64,000 nucleotides of DNA. It comes from Prochilodus magdalenae (lineage: Eukaryota; Chordata; Actinopteri; Characiformes; Prochilodontidae). The stretch spans positions 372,001 to 436,000 of the forward strand of contig JAMWET010000493.1 of assembly GCA_024036415.1 (NCBI GenBank), read 5' to 3'. Shown here piece after piece: positions 1-12,500 of the stretch. The stretch's first letter is position 1, and every line of letters begins with the position of its first letter. The notes under the pieces were generated by a model. The model worked only from the letters and a program-made list of their open reading frames with translations. It was not told the DNA's origin and searched no databases. The position numbers and the translations under genes are program-made.

Positions 1-318
<318 letters not shown>

Positions 319-369
319 CATTGACTACACTTTTCTTGTTCCTTCCTTTTAATACCCCTTACGTTCCCC

Positions 370-1350
370 CATAGATTGTTTAAGCCATTGAATAATGATG
401 GTTAATAGAGAACCATATTTGTGAATGGGTGTTAAGAGCTTTAAAGAACATCCACATAACATAACGTAACGTAAGAACCCTTAAACTGCAAGAGTCATTA
501 TATAATGTGAAGTTCTCTCACACTTATCCATCTACGAATAGTGGTTCTTATATGGCTTTGCTTTTTATTCCACATCTAATCCACATCATTTTTCAGTGTT
601 TGGAAATAAATATATAATAAGTAAGAATTTGAATATTAACAATGTAAAAGTTCTATACCAAATGAAGGATCCTTTCTACACACCTTCGTGCCGTGTAAAT
701 GTTCTTTAAAGTTTAAACAGGTTCATCACACTCACAGAACCCTTAATGCACATGTTTGTTTTTTAAGTGTTTGAAAAAGAGATCAGTGACTGTTAAGAAC
801 CATTTAAAAGACCTGTCAATGTAAAGGTTCTATACCTAATTAAAGGTCCTTCATAGAACTTTAACATTGTGTGGAGGTTCTTTAAATCTTTAAAACGTTC
901 TTCGCTTACTTATCTCGTTTACAAAAATGGTTCTCCATAAGGAACCACCCATTGAAATATTCTCTAGGGAACTAACATTAGGCAAAGAAATTCATTTATT
1001 TCATTTAGTGCACACTTTTAAAAAGAAAGGTTCCCTGAGGTCTACCACACACATTTGTTAGTGCATGCCATGTCTCAGTCAAATGAGATTTCTAATGAAA
1101 ATCTGCCAGCGCTCATTAGACTGGAAGAAGTTCCAAAATGATTTCTAATGAGCCCGGACTTCACCAATTCACTATTAAGAAGATGGAGGAAATTCAACAC
1201 TATTGTTATGTTTCCCAGGAGTGGTCATCCAATGGAAATTAATCTACGTATGGAATGATAGAATGGAGAGCATTGGTGTAGGTTCTAAAGAAGGTTCTTT
1301 ACACAAAAGGTTCATCCACTGAAAATTTATTTTGGGAACTGATAGTGGAT
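370..1350. repeat. Cluster of decayed GGTTCTT/AAGAACC-type MITE fragments
   Basis: The stretch is peppered with motifs such as AAGGTTCTATACC, GGTTCTTTAAA and AAGAACC in both orientations. This is typical of a short non-autonomous DNA transposon family common in fish, but individual copy boundaries cannot be drawn by eye. Similar motifs recur at 11330-11470, 33540-33610 and 38955-38990. No gene signal was seen. Confidence 0.4.
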
Positions 1351-2320
1351 CATCTGAGGCATCTCGATGCCTTCACTCTTAGAACTGGACATCGGGTCCA
1401 ACAACATGTTTTATTTATTTATGAGTGAAAATATGTTACACGTCCTCTACAGAGAACTGCACTTGAATGTCTTCTTAACGCATTCATATCATCTTACATA
1501 GGCACTTCATAATGTATTTGTGATGGTTTAAATCAATATCCATAAAGTGCACATGATCTTACATGAACATGACATTATAAAAGACATTTTTCAAAACCAG
1601 TATCTTCAGTTATTATTTTGACAAACTAAATGATCTTCTATGAAATGTCATATTTATGGACAGCACAAATAAATATCAACCTTTAGGACAGAAAGTGCTT
1701 TGACACTCTTTGACTGAACTTATTTAGCCGTTTCTTCAGACATTTTATACTTATTTTATTCATTAAAAAGCCCATACACTGTTTCAGTTTCATCCTACAG
1801 AAGACAAAAAGTAAAACTAAGAAAGAACAGCAAAAATGCTAAATTCAAAACACAAATACTTCAAAAACAAAATATGTAATCATCAAAAATAAGTTGAAAG
1901 TCTAGATGGCTAGGTATTAAAACACCTTCTGTCCAATGGGATAAAACCAGGTCTATTTTATTTTACCTACCCAAAATAGGCATTCCACGAACATTAAAGT
2001 ATGTTAAAATAATCAATTAAGACTTTCATTTAGAAAAAATTCTCTCATTAAACTGACATAGTACTCTATTTTATTTTTGTGTGAAACATGTACATGTGAA
2101 TGTAGATTAAAACATTTATGAATAGATTATAAAGTGTTTCTGTAAGACATTATTAATGTGTTAAGCAGACATCCTACAAGTACAGTATTACTGAACTTTC
2201 TTCACATTTTAATGCACAATTCCTGCTTATTTCCTGAACTTAACATATTATGACAACATACAGTGCAGAAAAATATCCTAGTGTAGCCCCCTGTACCTGG
2301 CTTGTGCTGATATCAATATA
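1351..2320. other. AT-rich stretch with no recognised feature
   Basis: Only AT-rich sequence was seen, with no open frame beyond chance length, no splice-site pair around a plausible exon, and no repeat that I recognise. Confidence 0.5.
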
Positions 2321-2870
2321 CACTAATCATCAAAAGAGTACTTGAACAATTAGTTGCACCCAGAAGGAATCAACTGACAGCAATGAAACTTGGTGGGCAG
2401 GTTAGACATTGTGAGACATGCAAATCATTCAAGTTTCACGTTTGGCCGTGCATGTGACGTAAGCAAGGACAGGTCTTATTGCTGTACCTGACTGACCCAA
2501 CTGTGGAAATTTAGTGAGCAGTGACCTTCATGAGTCACTGGCAGATGGCTGATAGATACAGGACTACATGCATCCAGAATGATGCAACAACAGCCCTTAA
2601 CACCAGGTCACCGTCACCAAAGACTGCAATGGTGTCATGTCATGGACTGAATTAGAAAGAAAGACGGCTGGTCATCTTTAGTGACGTGTCCCTCAGCTTT
2701 TGTCTTGCTGGAGACGACCAACAAATCCTTGTGTGGAGGCACTATAGTCAGTTCCAAGAAATTATTTTTTGTCACACAACCAGAAGGCCTGGTGTCACTC
2801 CACCTCCACCCCTAAGATGCTCTGCATTGTCCAGCACTGAGTGATGGCGCTCCCTTTCATGCTGCTCTGC
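2321..2870 (+). mobile_element. Tc1/mariner relic, family with CACTAATCATCAAAAGAGTA end
   Basis: The left end follows a TA and begins CACTAATCATC, then has GTTGCACCCAGAAGGAA. The same terminal sequence occurs at 54080 and, more diverged, at 44747 and 21085-21136. Further in, at about 2660-2760, a broken frame reads VIFSDVSLSFCL followed by residues resembling the segment around the first catalytic aspartate of Tc1 transposases (usual form FSDESxF). The copy is frameshifted and truncated on the right, so no active product is expected. The family call rests on the motif and the shared ends. Confidence 0.6.
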
Positions 2871-2899
2871 TTAATCACACAATTTTAAAGTTAGTTTTC

Positions 2900-2907
2900 T
2901 ATAAAAG
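2900..2907 (+). promoter_or_regulatory. TATA-like box
   Basis: TATAAAAG lies about 300 bp upstream of the putative tbkbp1 5' exon and just before the CpG-rich segment. It could direct a start near 2930, but CpG promoters often lack a TATA box and such matches are frequent in AT-rich DNA. Weak call. Confidence 0.18.
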
Positions 2908-3105
2908 AGAGGCTTTGACTTATTCTCACTAAGCAAACCAACTAAACATGCAATTCCAACTTCTGCATGCGCCTGTAGGCATCCAGCTCATGCTTTCCTT
3001 CTATGATCTCTCCATGCAACTCACAGTGTCTGCTTAAGGCTTTCCAGACCATGCTTCATCGTTTGTTCTTATTGGAGGAGCGCTTTTGCTTTATGCACCC
3101 CCTCC

Positions 3106-3146
3106 CTCCAGCCCCCAACCCCCGCCCCCCACCCCCCCCCCCTTCC
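3106..3146 (-). promoter_or_regulatory. G-quadruplex-capable tract upstream of putative exon 1
   Basis: The + strand carries at least four runs of four or more C separated by one to three bases, ending in an 11-C run. On the - strand these are closely spaced G-runs that satisfy the usual G4 pattern. It sits immediately upstream of the proposed 5' UTR exon. A promoter role is inference from position only. Confidence 0.4.
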
Positions 3147-3291
3147 AAAACCCTCCCAACAACCACACACACAAACGAGGCTGATGTGATCTCTCCCCAC
3201 AGTGAGCGCGGTTGAGCAGGGAAAGCAGGAGCATCATCAGCAGCAGCAGCATCCGGCGCACAGCCTCTCTCAGCTCTCACTGCTGGGGTGC

Positions 3292-3306
3292 ATGGCCCCC
3301 TTTTAA
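3292..3306 (+). other. Upstream ORF 1 (MAPF, stop)
   Basis: An ATG followed by three codons and TAA lies within the putative 5' UTR exon. The start context is weak (T at -3, G at +4). It would matter only if transcription starts upstream of it. Confidence 0.3.
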
Positions 3307-3309
3307 GCC

Positions 3310-3340
3310 ATGGCAGCCGAGGACCGATCGATGGCACGTC
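3310..3340 (+). other. Upstream ORF 2, crossing the exon 1/exon 2 junction
   Basis: The ATG at 3310 has a strong context (GCCATGG). It reads MAAEDRSMAR for ten codons and leaves one base at the donor. Joined to the acceptor at 42964, the next codon is CGC and then TGA at 42966-42968. The peptide is 11 residues and ends 16 nt before the tbkbp1 ATG at 42985. This would be expected to reduce or regulate main-ORF initiation. It depends entirely on exon 1 being spliced to 42964. Confidence 0.35.
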
Positions 3341-4200
3341 GTGAGTATTTCCCGTTGTCTCTCCGGCCTCACGCTTCTCGGGGTGTCTTTTATTGTGTTC
3401 GCCTGCTTTGAGGATACTGACTAAGGGCTCCATCGTGATGTGCGCTGTGTAGCGTATACAGTGGCGGACAGCGCACAGCCTTCCATGTTCAACGCACTTG
3501 CTCTACAAATCGCCGTGTAAATAGCGACCGGAAAGGGCTTCGGATTTGAGGTTGGGGCAGACGCGCGTGGATGGGCCAGTCTCGGGTCTATTGTGCTCAG
3601 CGGAAAAGGGAGAAATGCGTTGAGTTGTGAAAGCACAGCCCCGATGCGCGTAGTTAAAGGCGACGCGGGAGGTTTTACATCAGCAGCAGCTCAGCTGAGT
3701 TCAGCACACTTCAGTTCCATGATCTGACTGACAGGGATGGAAAGCAGCAGCAGAGATCGAAGATGATGGCTTTGTGGTGTTTGGCTTCGGGGTGACCGGC
3801 GCTAGTTCACTTGTAGGGATCCTATTTCTGTTGTAAAGGCAAGTTTCCGATGAGCATCCATAATAGATTTCACTGGGGGAAAAGTGCTTTAAATATATAG
3901 GATGGCGTGAAAAACGTCAGGTGCTGCCTGAAAGAGCAAACCAGAGCACAACAGTTGAGTAGCTGTGACACATGTGGCAGCACTTGAGCTTCGTTTGTTT
4001 GTGGGATCCCTCCGTTCTTCATTTCGCCCTCATCTATCTGTATATAGAGCTACAGCCGGTAGAGCTGACGTAGCAGTGCTACGCTCTTCTTCTCCCTCGG
4101 CATTCAGTTGTGAGCATAGATGGATCTCTGGTGCTGCTGGCGAGATGAAAATGGATGTTTCATGGGGGGGAAAGTGTTGAGGAGAAAAATCAGTCAGCTG

Positions 4201-4498
4201 CCCTCCTCCTGTCTCGCAGCTAATAAGAAGACATACATCCCTCTCTTTGATGAAGACTCAAGGCAGCGTCAGCATTTTCACTGGACTCCCTAACTAAACT
4301 GTGCTGTTCACCTCCACAGCGGTGAAAGTGTTAGGGCTGACTTGAGAGGGTAGGAAATGATATCCAGCGTGACTGTTTGCTGTCTATCTAGTCTTACTTA
4401 AGAGGTTGTTATGCAATCCAGAGTTTATGAGACGCATCTTGCTGGCCTGCTGCACTAGATGTCCCAAAGTCTGTGGACACCTTTTGACCCATCTTCTG
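4201..4498. other. tbkbp1: Start of intron 1, no recognised feature
   Basis: Sequence just 3' of the CpG-rich block. CpG density falls off and no open frame or repeat was recognised. Confidence 0.4.
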
Positions 4499-4875
4499 AC
4501 TATCAAAGGAGAATTTCACCAAACAGAGTCATTCAGAGAGGTTTGATGTAAAATAGCATCACTGTAGAGAGACTTACAGACTCCTTACAGATTACCGTAC
4601 AGTGGTGGTGACGGGAACCAGGGGTCTCCAAGTCACACATTTTATTTACTATCCTAACCCACCGGTGGACCTGCATGTGTCTTCTGTGTCATTACATGGA
4701 ATGTTGATGAAATAGTCATAAATCAGATCAAAATAAGTTTTCTTATGGGGCTATTTTGCTATACAATGCATTAGGCACTTCAGACGTCTAACTCCTATCA
4801 CCACCATAGTGAACAACAGGGTCTGAGTCAGCAGGTTTCCTTTAACCAGGATGTTTCACATCGAACAAGTCTCAG
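4499..4875. repeat. MITE family A, decayed copy
   Basis: It begins near AGGAGAATTTCACCAAACAG, passes through a GTGGTGGTGACGGGAACC block, and ends with CACCACCATAGTGAACAA, then GAGTCAGCAGGTTTC. The same order of blocks is found at 61434-61880, and the right-hand block alone at 15645-15735. It looks like a non-autonomous DNA transposon with long imperfect inverted repeats. No coding capacity. Confidence 0.5.
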
Positions 4876-7800
4876 TGACTTTGTTAAAGTCTTAACCCTT
4901 TATTTAAGTGTTTAAAATTTGAAAATGTTGAAATTCCCATTTAATATAGGTAGAGCTGGCACCTCTTGGCTATAGCAACAGCCTCTTCTCTAATGGGAAG
5001 CCTGTATACTAGATGCATGAACTTTTGTGTAAGGATTTGATTGCACTAGCACTAATGAGGCTTGGTACTGCGATCAGAAACACCACTCCAACTCAAGCCA
5101 AAGGAATCAGATGGAGCTCCATCACTCCAAAGAACTCTGTTCCATTGCTCCACCACGCAGTGCTAAAAGTCTTAGACCCCTCATGCTGAAGCTCTGCACT
5201 GGGTATGGTCCTCGGCTCATATGTAGTTGTTATGAGCAGTGCTTTTCATCTGAGATAGTTGTGTGTGCATAATTGTCTACATCAGCAGTGAGCTTACATT
5301 AAAGTATTGATAGCGTGGTCTGTAGTGTCTGTTGTGCTGCAGCCTTTGTGGACAGCGTCCGGTGCTGAATCACATCCACCCGGTCTTTTAGCGTTTTGCT
5401 GTACTGTGTTGTACTGTACTGTGTTGTGTGTTGACACATTTCATCGAGCCAAGAAGACTTATAAACACACATTGGCTGCGATGTTAAGGCCTTGTCTTGG
5501 AGTTCTTAGAACAGCTGGGAAAGGACCTCTGTGACAAATCTGTGCAAGTTTTTTTTAAGATAAACTTGTGGTCATAAACAATTGCTTCACAATGTTGCAG
5601 ATGGCTGCATTTGAAACAATGTGCTGAATTAGATTTTTCATCACAGGATCGTCACAGCTAGGTCATATAATCTTACATTTATTGCCACTGCTATGATCTG
5701 AATACCCAAAATGGTTTGTCTACACAAAAAGTTTGTTTTTAATTCCAGACAGGCCAACACTTCATTAGCTGTATGAATATTAATTGACAAGCAATGTTTA
5801 CATGCAAAGTGGGTTAATCCCAGAAAGCCTCTATGCCTGGCTAATCACTTCCTCTTGTGAAATAAGAAACTCTGGCCAAAAGCTAATCAGAGATAGTCTA
5901 GTTTTAACTCATTGGCCTTTTTTTCCCCATTGGAATAATTCAATTTCAATAGTTTCTTAACACATACCACAGGTGGTAAGCTTCCAGAATGTAACTATCA
6001 TGTACATATGTAACCAGAAATTGGGCCTGTTTTAAATGCAATTTTAGCTGATTTCACATAAAACAATATACACAGTCGCGGAGTATAGCTCATGAAGGAA
6101 GTCATGTTTTTGTGGCATTCTCTGGGTCCAGCATACATGTGCAAGGGACTTTCAACTGACATGGGTATGAATCCATCCATCCTTGCAGTTCACCCATACA
6201 TGTCTGACATTGGTTAAAAGAGCATTAACAAAGTACAAAGTAGCTTGTTCATATATATACTACTTTTATATATATATATATATATACAGCATATGCCTAC
6301 TAAACTGGAGCAGTGTGGTTATTCATACTTAAGTTATTAAGTGAGAATGCAGTTGAGCTAATTTTAACAAAGATCATTTAAATATATCAGTCTTAAAGGC
6401 CCAGTAACTCAAAGCATTTTCTTCTTGGGGACAAAGAGATTTTAGAAAAGTGTTAAGTAAAATTGAATTGTGGCCTTTATTGGTACATATACCCATAAAA
6501 ACTAGTAGACATGGCCTCTAGAAATGACTAGTTGAATCAAGTGTGTTTGAGTGGGACAGTCACTAAACTGCACTTGTCTCCAGCCCTCCAGGATCAGAGT
6601 TGTGTCCCCTTGTTTTAGAGGCTGGACGTGATTACTATACACTTCATTTGGAGCATTGCTGTTATATTGCCGGTGGAAATCTGTCTGCAGGAGCTAATTT
6701 AAAAGTCTGATGTTGGGAGATGAATCACGACTTTTGCCCTACAGCTAATTGCAGTCACAGAAGTGGGGTCTGGTGGGAACTGCTGGGATAGTTTGCTGTG
6801 TGTCTCTTTTCAGAATTCGCCTTTTAATTGTGATATATAGCATCTTACTGTCAGTTTCAGAGCTTATACGTTTAACAACAAAAGTTCTATACATTGCCAG
6901 ATTGTAAGTTTTTTGGTGCTAGAACTGTCTTAAATAACTACAGTATATATAAAGGTATATTAACTTATATAAAGGTTCATGTGGACTATTATATATTATT
7001 ATATAATACATTATATTTTTTATTATATAATACAGACTATAACAACAACATTTGAAACACAAACAACAGGTAATAGATGAACATTAAATTTCACACAGAT
7101 ACAAAGTACTATTTTCAGAACAGCAAAGAATCATCTTAGAATTCTTTCAGTTCTATTTAAACCCCTTGGAGAACTGTTTTTATGAGCATAGATTTTGAAT
7201 TAAGTAAACATTCGAAAGGTATTGTTTTTATTGAAAATCTATTTTTAGGCTGTTCTTTATCTGATCCCGGAAAAGCACATATTATAGTTTGTGTCCTGGG
7301 AAATTAATAGCTCCTGTGGTCACTCTAAAATCGGAGTTCAATATGGAGTTAGTTGGTGCCCAGGGTTTACAGGTCATATGACAGATTGTTTGAAATAGAC
7401 CCTCTAATATAGCTGCTCTTGCTGGGTCTCCTTGCTCCTGCACGATGCATCCAGATGGCATAGTTTTGCAATGAGCCTTTCAGAGACAAGTTAGCCAGAA
7501 AGCAAATCTCAAAGCATGTATTTTTGATGAGTTAGGCAGTTTTCTATGTCTGCCACTGTAATGCGCTTTGATTAAGTCAGCCTGCATCAGGAGAGGCAAA
7601 GGTGACAAAAACAAATCACACGTCTGTGTTTTAAACCGCATTCCTTTTAACAGGGAGACAGCAGAAGGAGACCTAATACTCTTAGTGACAACTCGTTTTT
7701 ATGTTATGCTGGTCCAGGTTTAGGAATGCGATGCCATACAGATTGTTATTACCTTCTTCCTACTGCTCTGTGTTATCATTACAGCATTTAGGTCATCTAG

Positions 7801-8464
7801 CATATCACAAAAACAGAACTAAACTGTGCTATAGTTAGCTAGAAACTGAAGCAGCATTAAAAATGCAGTTCCCCCATGTTTTTCAACTAGTATGTTGCAT
7901 TACATACTAGAAATATGCCTGTGTGTAGAGAGAAAACGCTCTGTCGAACAGCAGAAAAGCTCAAACCATTCCAAATTTGCTGCAGCATGGAGGCACATCA
8001 GCTAAGAGAAATGGTAATTACCAGGGAACAGCCAGAAGATGGAAGAGCATCCAGGATGGAGAACAGGCTGTTCAGTAGCAAGACTGTATACTGTATACTG
8101 TTCTATATGACTTCCCTGCCTTTGTGACTTTTCTCTGCTCCACTGTATGGTCTTATGTCATATTTTTTTGTTTCTGGTCCAAACATTCTGTTTTCCACTA
8201 GATTACGAACTGTGCTAACTCCACCCCTGCACAAACTGTGCACACACCTTCTCGGTGGGTAATATCTGCATGTGTATGTTTTTACCACCTCGTCCTTGTG
8301 TGCAGGCACCCAGACACTCCACATATACCTCTCTATTATATGCAATTTGTGGGTACATATGGGACTGGGGCTGTCCTCCACACCAAACCTGTCAAACCAG
8401 GTGAAAGAAGAGAAGCACAGAGAAGCCTAGCCCAAACCCTAAAAAATGGCCTCAGAGCATAATC
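4876..8464. other. Intron 1 stretch, no recognised gene
   Basis: Mostly AT-rich unique-looking sequence with a short (TA)n at 6266-6286. Open frames here are short, lack similarity that I recognise, and have no exon-like flanks. No RNA gene was seen. Confidence 0.5.
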
Positions 8465-8695
8465 CCTCTTTAACCATACCTTATCATTGGCACTGTGCAT
8501 CACAGTAAACCCAGATCTGTCTGACTGCCAGATAGCAAAGTCTGATTCATCACAAGTTTCCACTGCTCCAGTCCAGTGGCAGTTTGTGTCCTGCTAATGC
8601 TTGTATTTGTGCCTAGTGATCTTAGGGTTATGTGCAGCTGCTCAGCCATGGATAATCATTTAATGAAGATCCAATTCACAGTGGAGTTTCCTTTC
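8465..8695 (-). mobile_element. Tc1/mariner relic fragment (minus orientation)
   Basis: On the minus strand the order of sequences resembles a common fish Tc1 transposase gene: a helix-turn-helix-side block containing the complement of GTGCAGCTGCTCAGCCATGG, then the block around the first catalytic aspartate (GATGAATCAGACTTTGC..., DESDFAIWQSD). The fragment is interrupted by frameshifts and truncated on both sides, with no inverted repeats visible. Confidence 0.55.
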
Positions 8696-9959
8696 AGAGC
8701 TTGCTTCCAATACAAATTCCGCATTCACGAGAGAGAGAGAGATCAGTAAAATGGGCTGATTATAAATTCCTATACTGTTACAGGACGGTCTTTACTGATT
8801 ATACCTCCAACTTTTACATGAAAATGTAATGTGCAGAAATCTACTGTTCCATGCCTTTCATACCTTTTTCCAAGAAGGACTCCAATGGTATTAGATTTTG
8901 ACAGCATCATAACCATTAGTAATTTCATAATCAGTAAAAGCAGGATTTTACTCTTGCAGTTGGTTGAGGTGAAGCTATTTTACCTATTTTCAGAATCAGA
9001 ATCTCTTAATTTCACCAAGTATGTTACACATACAAGGAATTTGTCTTGGTAAGAGCAACACGTATGACAAGTAACAAAAACAAGTAACAAAAACACAGAA
9101 CACAGATTATTTACAGTATTAAACTAAAGGAAAATTACACTAAACAATAAATAGGGTAGGGGATAAATTAAAAAAGTAAAAAGTACTAAAGGTAATAAAA
9201 AGCTGAAGAAGCTGAGAGATGTAAAACAGATTTAGTTAAAAAATAGAAAGTTGCAGATGACCTGAATATTTACAGAATGAGAACATTTTAATTCAAATAA
9301 TGATTTATTAATGGGGTCAGATCAGGGTCAGTGAGTTTCTGTGTGTAAATTAAGCTGGGCATATAATACTTTATAAATTTTTTCCTTTTTTCCTTTTTCT
9401 TTTCCACAACTAAAAACTGTGAGCACCAAACCTAAAACTGTCACAGAATCACTTGTCCTTCTTGTTAGTAGACACTCATGTGAAGAGAGAGTGCTATACA
9501 CACAGTATAACAAGGTTCAGCTATAAATAAGAACTCCCAGGCAGAACGCATGCATGTCTCTTCACCTTTTCTCCTCTCTTCTAGCACTCTGATTGGCTGT
9601 TGTTTGGATCACTCTTTGAGTACATATCTGACCTTCCCATACCGCAGGACTGACGATTGTTTTGAGTCATTGCTTACCAGACAGACAGCAGATGTAACCG
9701 GGTGGTGGGATGATGAAAATAATTTCAATAGCGCATTTTATTAGCAACGTTTATACGTTCACTCTGTTGAGGAGGACCTATAGATGGGCGGATATTAGAG
9801 ATTGTACACCTGTTACAGGTAAGATTTTGTGGTTGGTTGTTATTTTTAATGCTGGTAATAAGGTATTCCATGAAACAGATATACCACTCAACATGCATGG
9901 CTAATGTTTAGCAAATTTTCCATTCCACCAATGTGCCACAGTTACATTTGGGTACCTGT
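8696..9959. other. Intron 1 stretch, AT-rich, no recognised gene
   Basis: AT-rich DNA with a short GA repeat near 8731 and A-rich simple stretches at 9060-9250. No exon-like or repeat-like structure was identified. Confidence 0.45.
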
Positions 9960-10230
9960 TGTAACGAATGGAAGTATGGTGTTAGGTGGGTGCTCTCGTA
10001 GAGAGGTGGATACTTAGCTTACATGAAGAGACACGCAGGAACACATCATGAAGGGGTTTCGGAGTCAGTTTAATGAACAATGAGAGCACCGAGACTTCAG
10101 TTGGAGAACCCAGGCTACAACCTAGTACAGTTCACCACACAGTTCGCGTTTTCCTCCACACTCTCCATTATTCGCTCCGGCTCTCCACCGTGCACATGCG
10201 CACTGCACCTGCCTTAAAGTGACCGTTACA
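9960..10230. mobile_element. Probable solo LTR of a retrotransposon
   Basis: The 271-bp segment begins TGTAACG and ends CGTTACA, a perfect 7-bp terminal inverted repeat of the 5'-TG...CA-3' form. It is flanked on both sides by CTGT (9956-9959 and 10231-10234), consistent with a 4-bp target-site duplication as made by Ty3/gypsy-type integrases. It is more GC- and CpG-rich than its surroundings. No gag/pol coding lies next to it, so it is read as a solo LTR left by LTR-LTR recombination. A MITE with short inverted repeats is the alternative. Confidence 0.5.
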
Positions 10231-10234
10231 CTGT

Positions 10235-11792
10235 ACAAGCTGTAACATTTAAGGTGGAACAGAACATTCAGTTAAAAAACTGGCTAATAGGAAGTCAACT
10301 ATGCCTTTGATTTAAATTGGTTAATTTAATTTTACAGTTTTTAGTTGTGTCTGTGTGATCCATGACAGTGTCTCACTGTAAAACCAGCAAATATGATCAC
10401 AGCTAATTAAATTATTCATGAGTTAAAAAAAGGGATCGTTTCTTTTTTAGAGCCAAATTATAGGGTGGTAAATAGGAGTGTAAAACCACATCTGGGCATA
10501 TTTTGTTTACCAAAGTTGCATACCTGCTATATAGAGATCAGAAACAGAATGCTGAATAAAGGCATTCTATGGCACCTGTAGTGGTGTTCCCTAGAACAAT
10601 GAATGAGGACTATATAGGGAGCCTTACACAATAGGTCCGGTCTTCCAAACTTCAGGAAGATTCTTCAGAGCCCGTTTCTTCAGTGGCATCGCTCTGAATA
10701 AGCATAATTTGTATCACTGTAGGGTGCACATCCGAGCCTTGAGAAGTAAAGGCACATGAATTAAATAACGGATCTTTTTTTTCTGTTAGTGCAGGATTAA
10801 AGATGGATAGCTGTGAGGCTGAGTAATTCACCTGACAGTATTTTCTTTTGGGATTTATGCCCATGCTTCTTATGCACAGTGAGATTCAAGCCAAGAGTAT
10901 TTGCATAAGCACTTATAATATACTTACCAAGCACTCTAGGCATGCCTAGTGGCCTACTGAACACAATGCACTGTGAAGCTGCTGAATGTGACGCTAGTGT
11001 CGTTTCCTTTTTTATTTATTCACGTCACCCATCTCTCTCACCTCCCATACAAAACTGACGGAGATGTATGTTTATGTAAGACACTTACAGCCTGAAAAGG
11101 TGACAAACAGGAGCGGCTCAGAGGCACCAAGGGAAGCTTTATACTGCTCTGGAATATTCATGAGCGTCTGGGCAGGTCACAAAGGGTGCTTTAGGAGAGC
11201 AGAGGGAGGAGAAATATAGGACACAAGAGGAAGAGAGGTAAGGAGAGAAAAAGGGTCTACATGCTTAAAAATGAATGGCTCATTAATGGTTCTCAGCATG
11301 GGCGTACAGCTCTAGACGAAAAAGCTGTAATTGGTATAGAACCTTTTACATAACGTGGGGGTTATTTACATTTTAAAAAGATCCTTCACAGCTATATATT
11401 TTTTTATAATTTCATCATACATTGAAAGTTTCTTTAAGAAACCGAAATTTGATCGTAGTCCTACTGTATTGCTCCAAAGATCCCTTTTTTATAAATGAAA
11501 TGGTTGTATAGTGCATTCTGAGAGGGTTCTTTAGTACAGGGAAAGATTATATGTAGCCTTTGTAGGCTTAATTGCTGTGTAGAATGGGTCAATTAACCAA
11601 TTAGTCAGTCAGTTGTGTATAACTGTGTATAATGTCCGTGATTAAGCAACTACATACAGGGGTTTCACTGCTATAATAAGTCGTTGGAACTACAGAGCCA
11701 TTTCGCTAAAGGAGTAAGTAAGTATAGTGAACTGTTATTATTACTTTACTGTGTACAATTTCCTTGATGGAGAAGCTGTTCCTTAAAGAACT
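10235..11792. other. Intron 1 stretch with minor MITE fragments
   Basis: No gene seen. At 11330-11470 motifs such as GGTATAGAACCTTTTACATAACGTG and GAAAGTTTCTTTAAGAAACC resemble the MITE fragments at 370-1350. Confidence 0.4.
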
Positions 11793-12500
11793 ACAATGCC
11801 TGGCCAAAAAAGGTCCCACAATATTCGGACTAGATTAAGCTTTGATGGTGCTGTGCATTTGCTGTGGCACTGGTTCAATAACCTTATGCAATGTCACAAC
11901 ATTTATTTCAGTCCAGAGTTGCATTAACTTTTGGCTGAGATCTTATACTGGCAGGAGAGTCAAACCACTCTGTAAATTCTTCTCTGGCACATCCTAAAGG
12001 CTTTCAGTGGGGTTAAGGTCAGGACTCTGTGGTGGCCAGTTCATGTGTGGAAATGATTCACTCAGGTGGTCAGCTGACTTCTTTATTGTATTGCCACATG
12101 ATATTGCTGAGGTTGGGCCTGATCAACTACAGCACCCCCAGATCATAACACTGAGGCTTGTACAGTGGGAATTATACATGATGGGTCCATCACTTCCATT
12201 TTCATACTGACACGCCCACCACTCTGGAACAGGGTAAATCTGAACTCATCGGACCACGTTGCCTTTTTCTATTGCACCAGTCTTTGTGTCTTTGTGTCCA
12301 ATCTTTACGCTCCCTTGCAAACTGGAGCGTTTTTATGATTAGCCTCACTACACAGCTGTTTAGTTCTAATTTTGTCAGTTCTCACTGCATCGTTTGTTTA
12401 GAAATGCTCTTACTTTTACTATTAAACATGGTTATAAGTTCTGTAGTGAATTTATTATGGTTCAACTTCACCTGTACAAAGTGTTTCAGGAATCTTCAAC
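11793..12500 (-). mobile_element. Tc1/mariner relic (minus orientation)
   Basis: The left end reads ACAATGCCTGGCCAAAAAAGG, the terminus of a well-known fish Tc1-type family. The body is the reverse complement of a decayed transposase gene, with blocks corresponding to CACTCTGGAACAGGGTAAATC and GGACCACGTTGCC, antisense to the catalytic region. The other end was not found; similarity fades after about 12500. There are multiple frameshifts, so it is a pseudogene. Confidence 0.6.

Larger units (their letters stand above)
3190..3340 (+). other. tbkbp1: Putative non-coding 5' exon 1 of tbkbp1
   Basis: A CpG- and CAG-rich segment ends at a strong donor (CGTC|GTGAGT, GT at 3341-3342). The first coding exon at 42964 has an acceptor 21 bp before its ATG and so needs an upstream non-coding exon, for which this is the best candidate seen. 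The 5' boundary is arbitrary. Spliced to 42964 it contains two upstream ORFs, annotated separately. The implied intron 1 is 39,623 bp. Alternative first exons inside the same CpG-rich block or closer to 42.9 kb are not excluded. Confidence 0.42.
3130..4200. promoter_or_regulatory. tbkbp1: CpG-rich putative promoter region of tbkbp1
   Basis: CpG dinucleotides are clearly denser here (for example GAGCGCGG, ATCCGGCGCAC, GACGCGCG, GGCGACGCGGG, GACCGGCGC) than in the CpG-poor sequence on both sides. CpG islands usually mark vertebrate promoters. It is the only such block upstream of the tbkbp1 coding exons in the window and it contains a consensus splice donor at 3341. The transcription start cannot be fixed from sequence. 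It could instead belong to another unseen transcript, including one on the opposite strand. Confidence 0.45.

Noticed and set aside
3056..3433. 125-codon minus-strand open frame across the CpG-rich block
   Set aside because: Long open frames are common by chance in GC-rich antisense DNA; it includes a Gly run from the poly-C tract and no recognisable domain.
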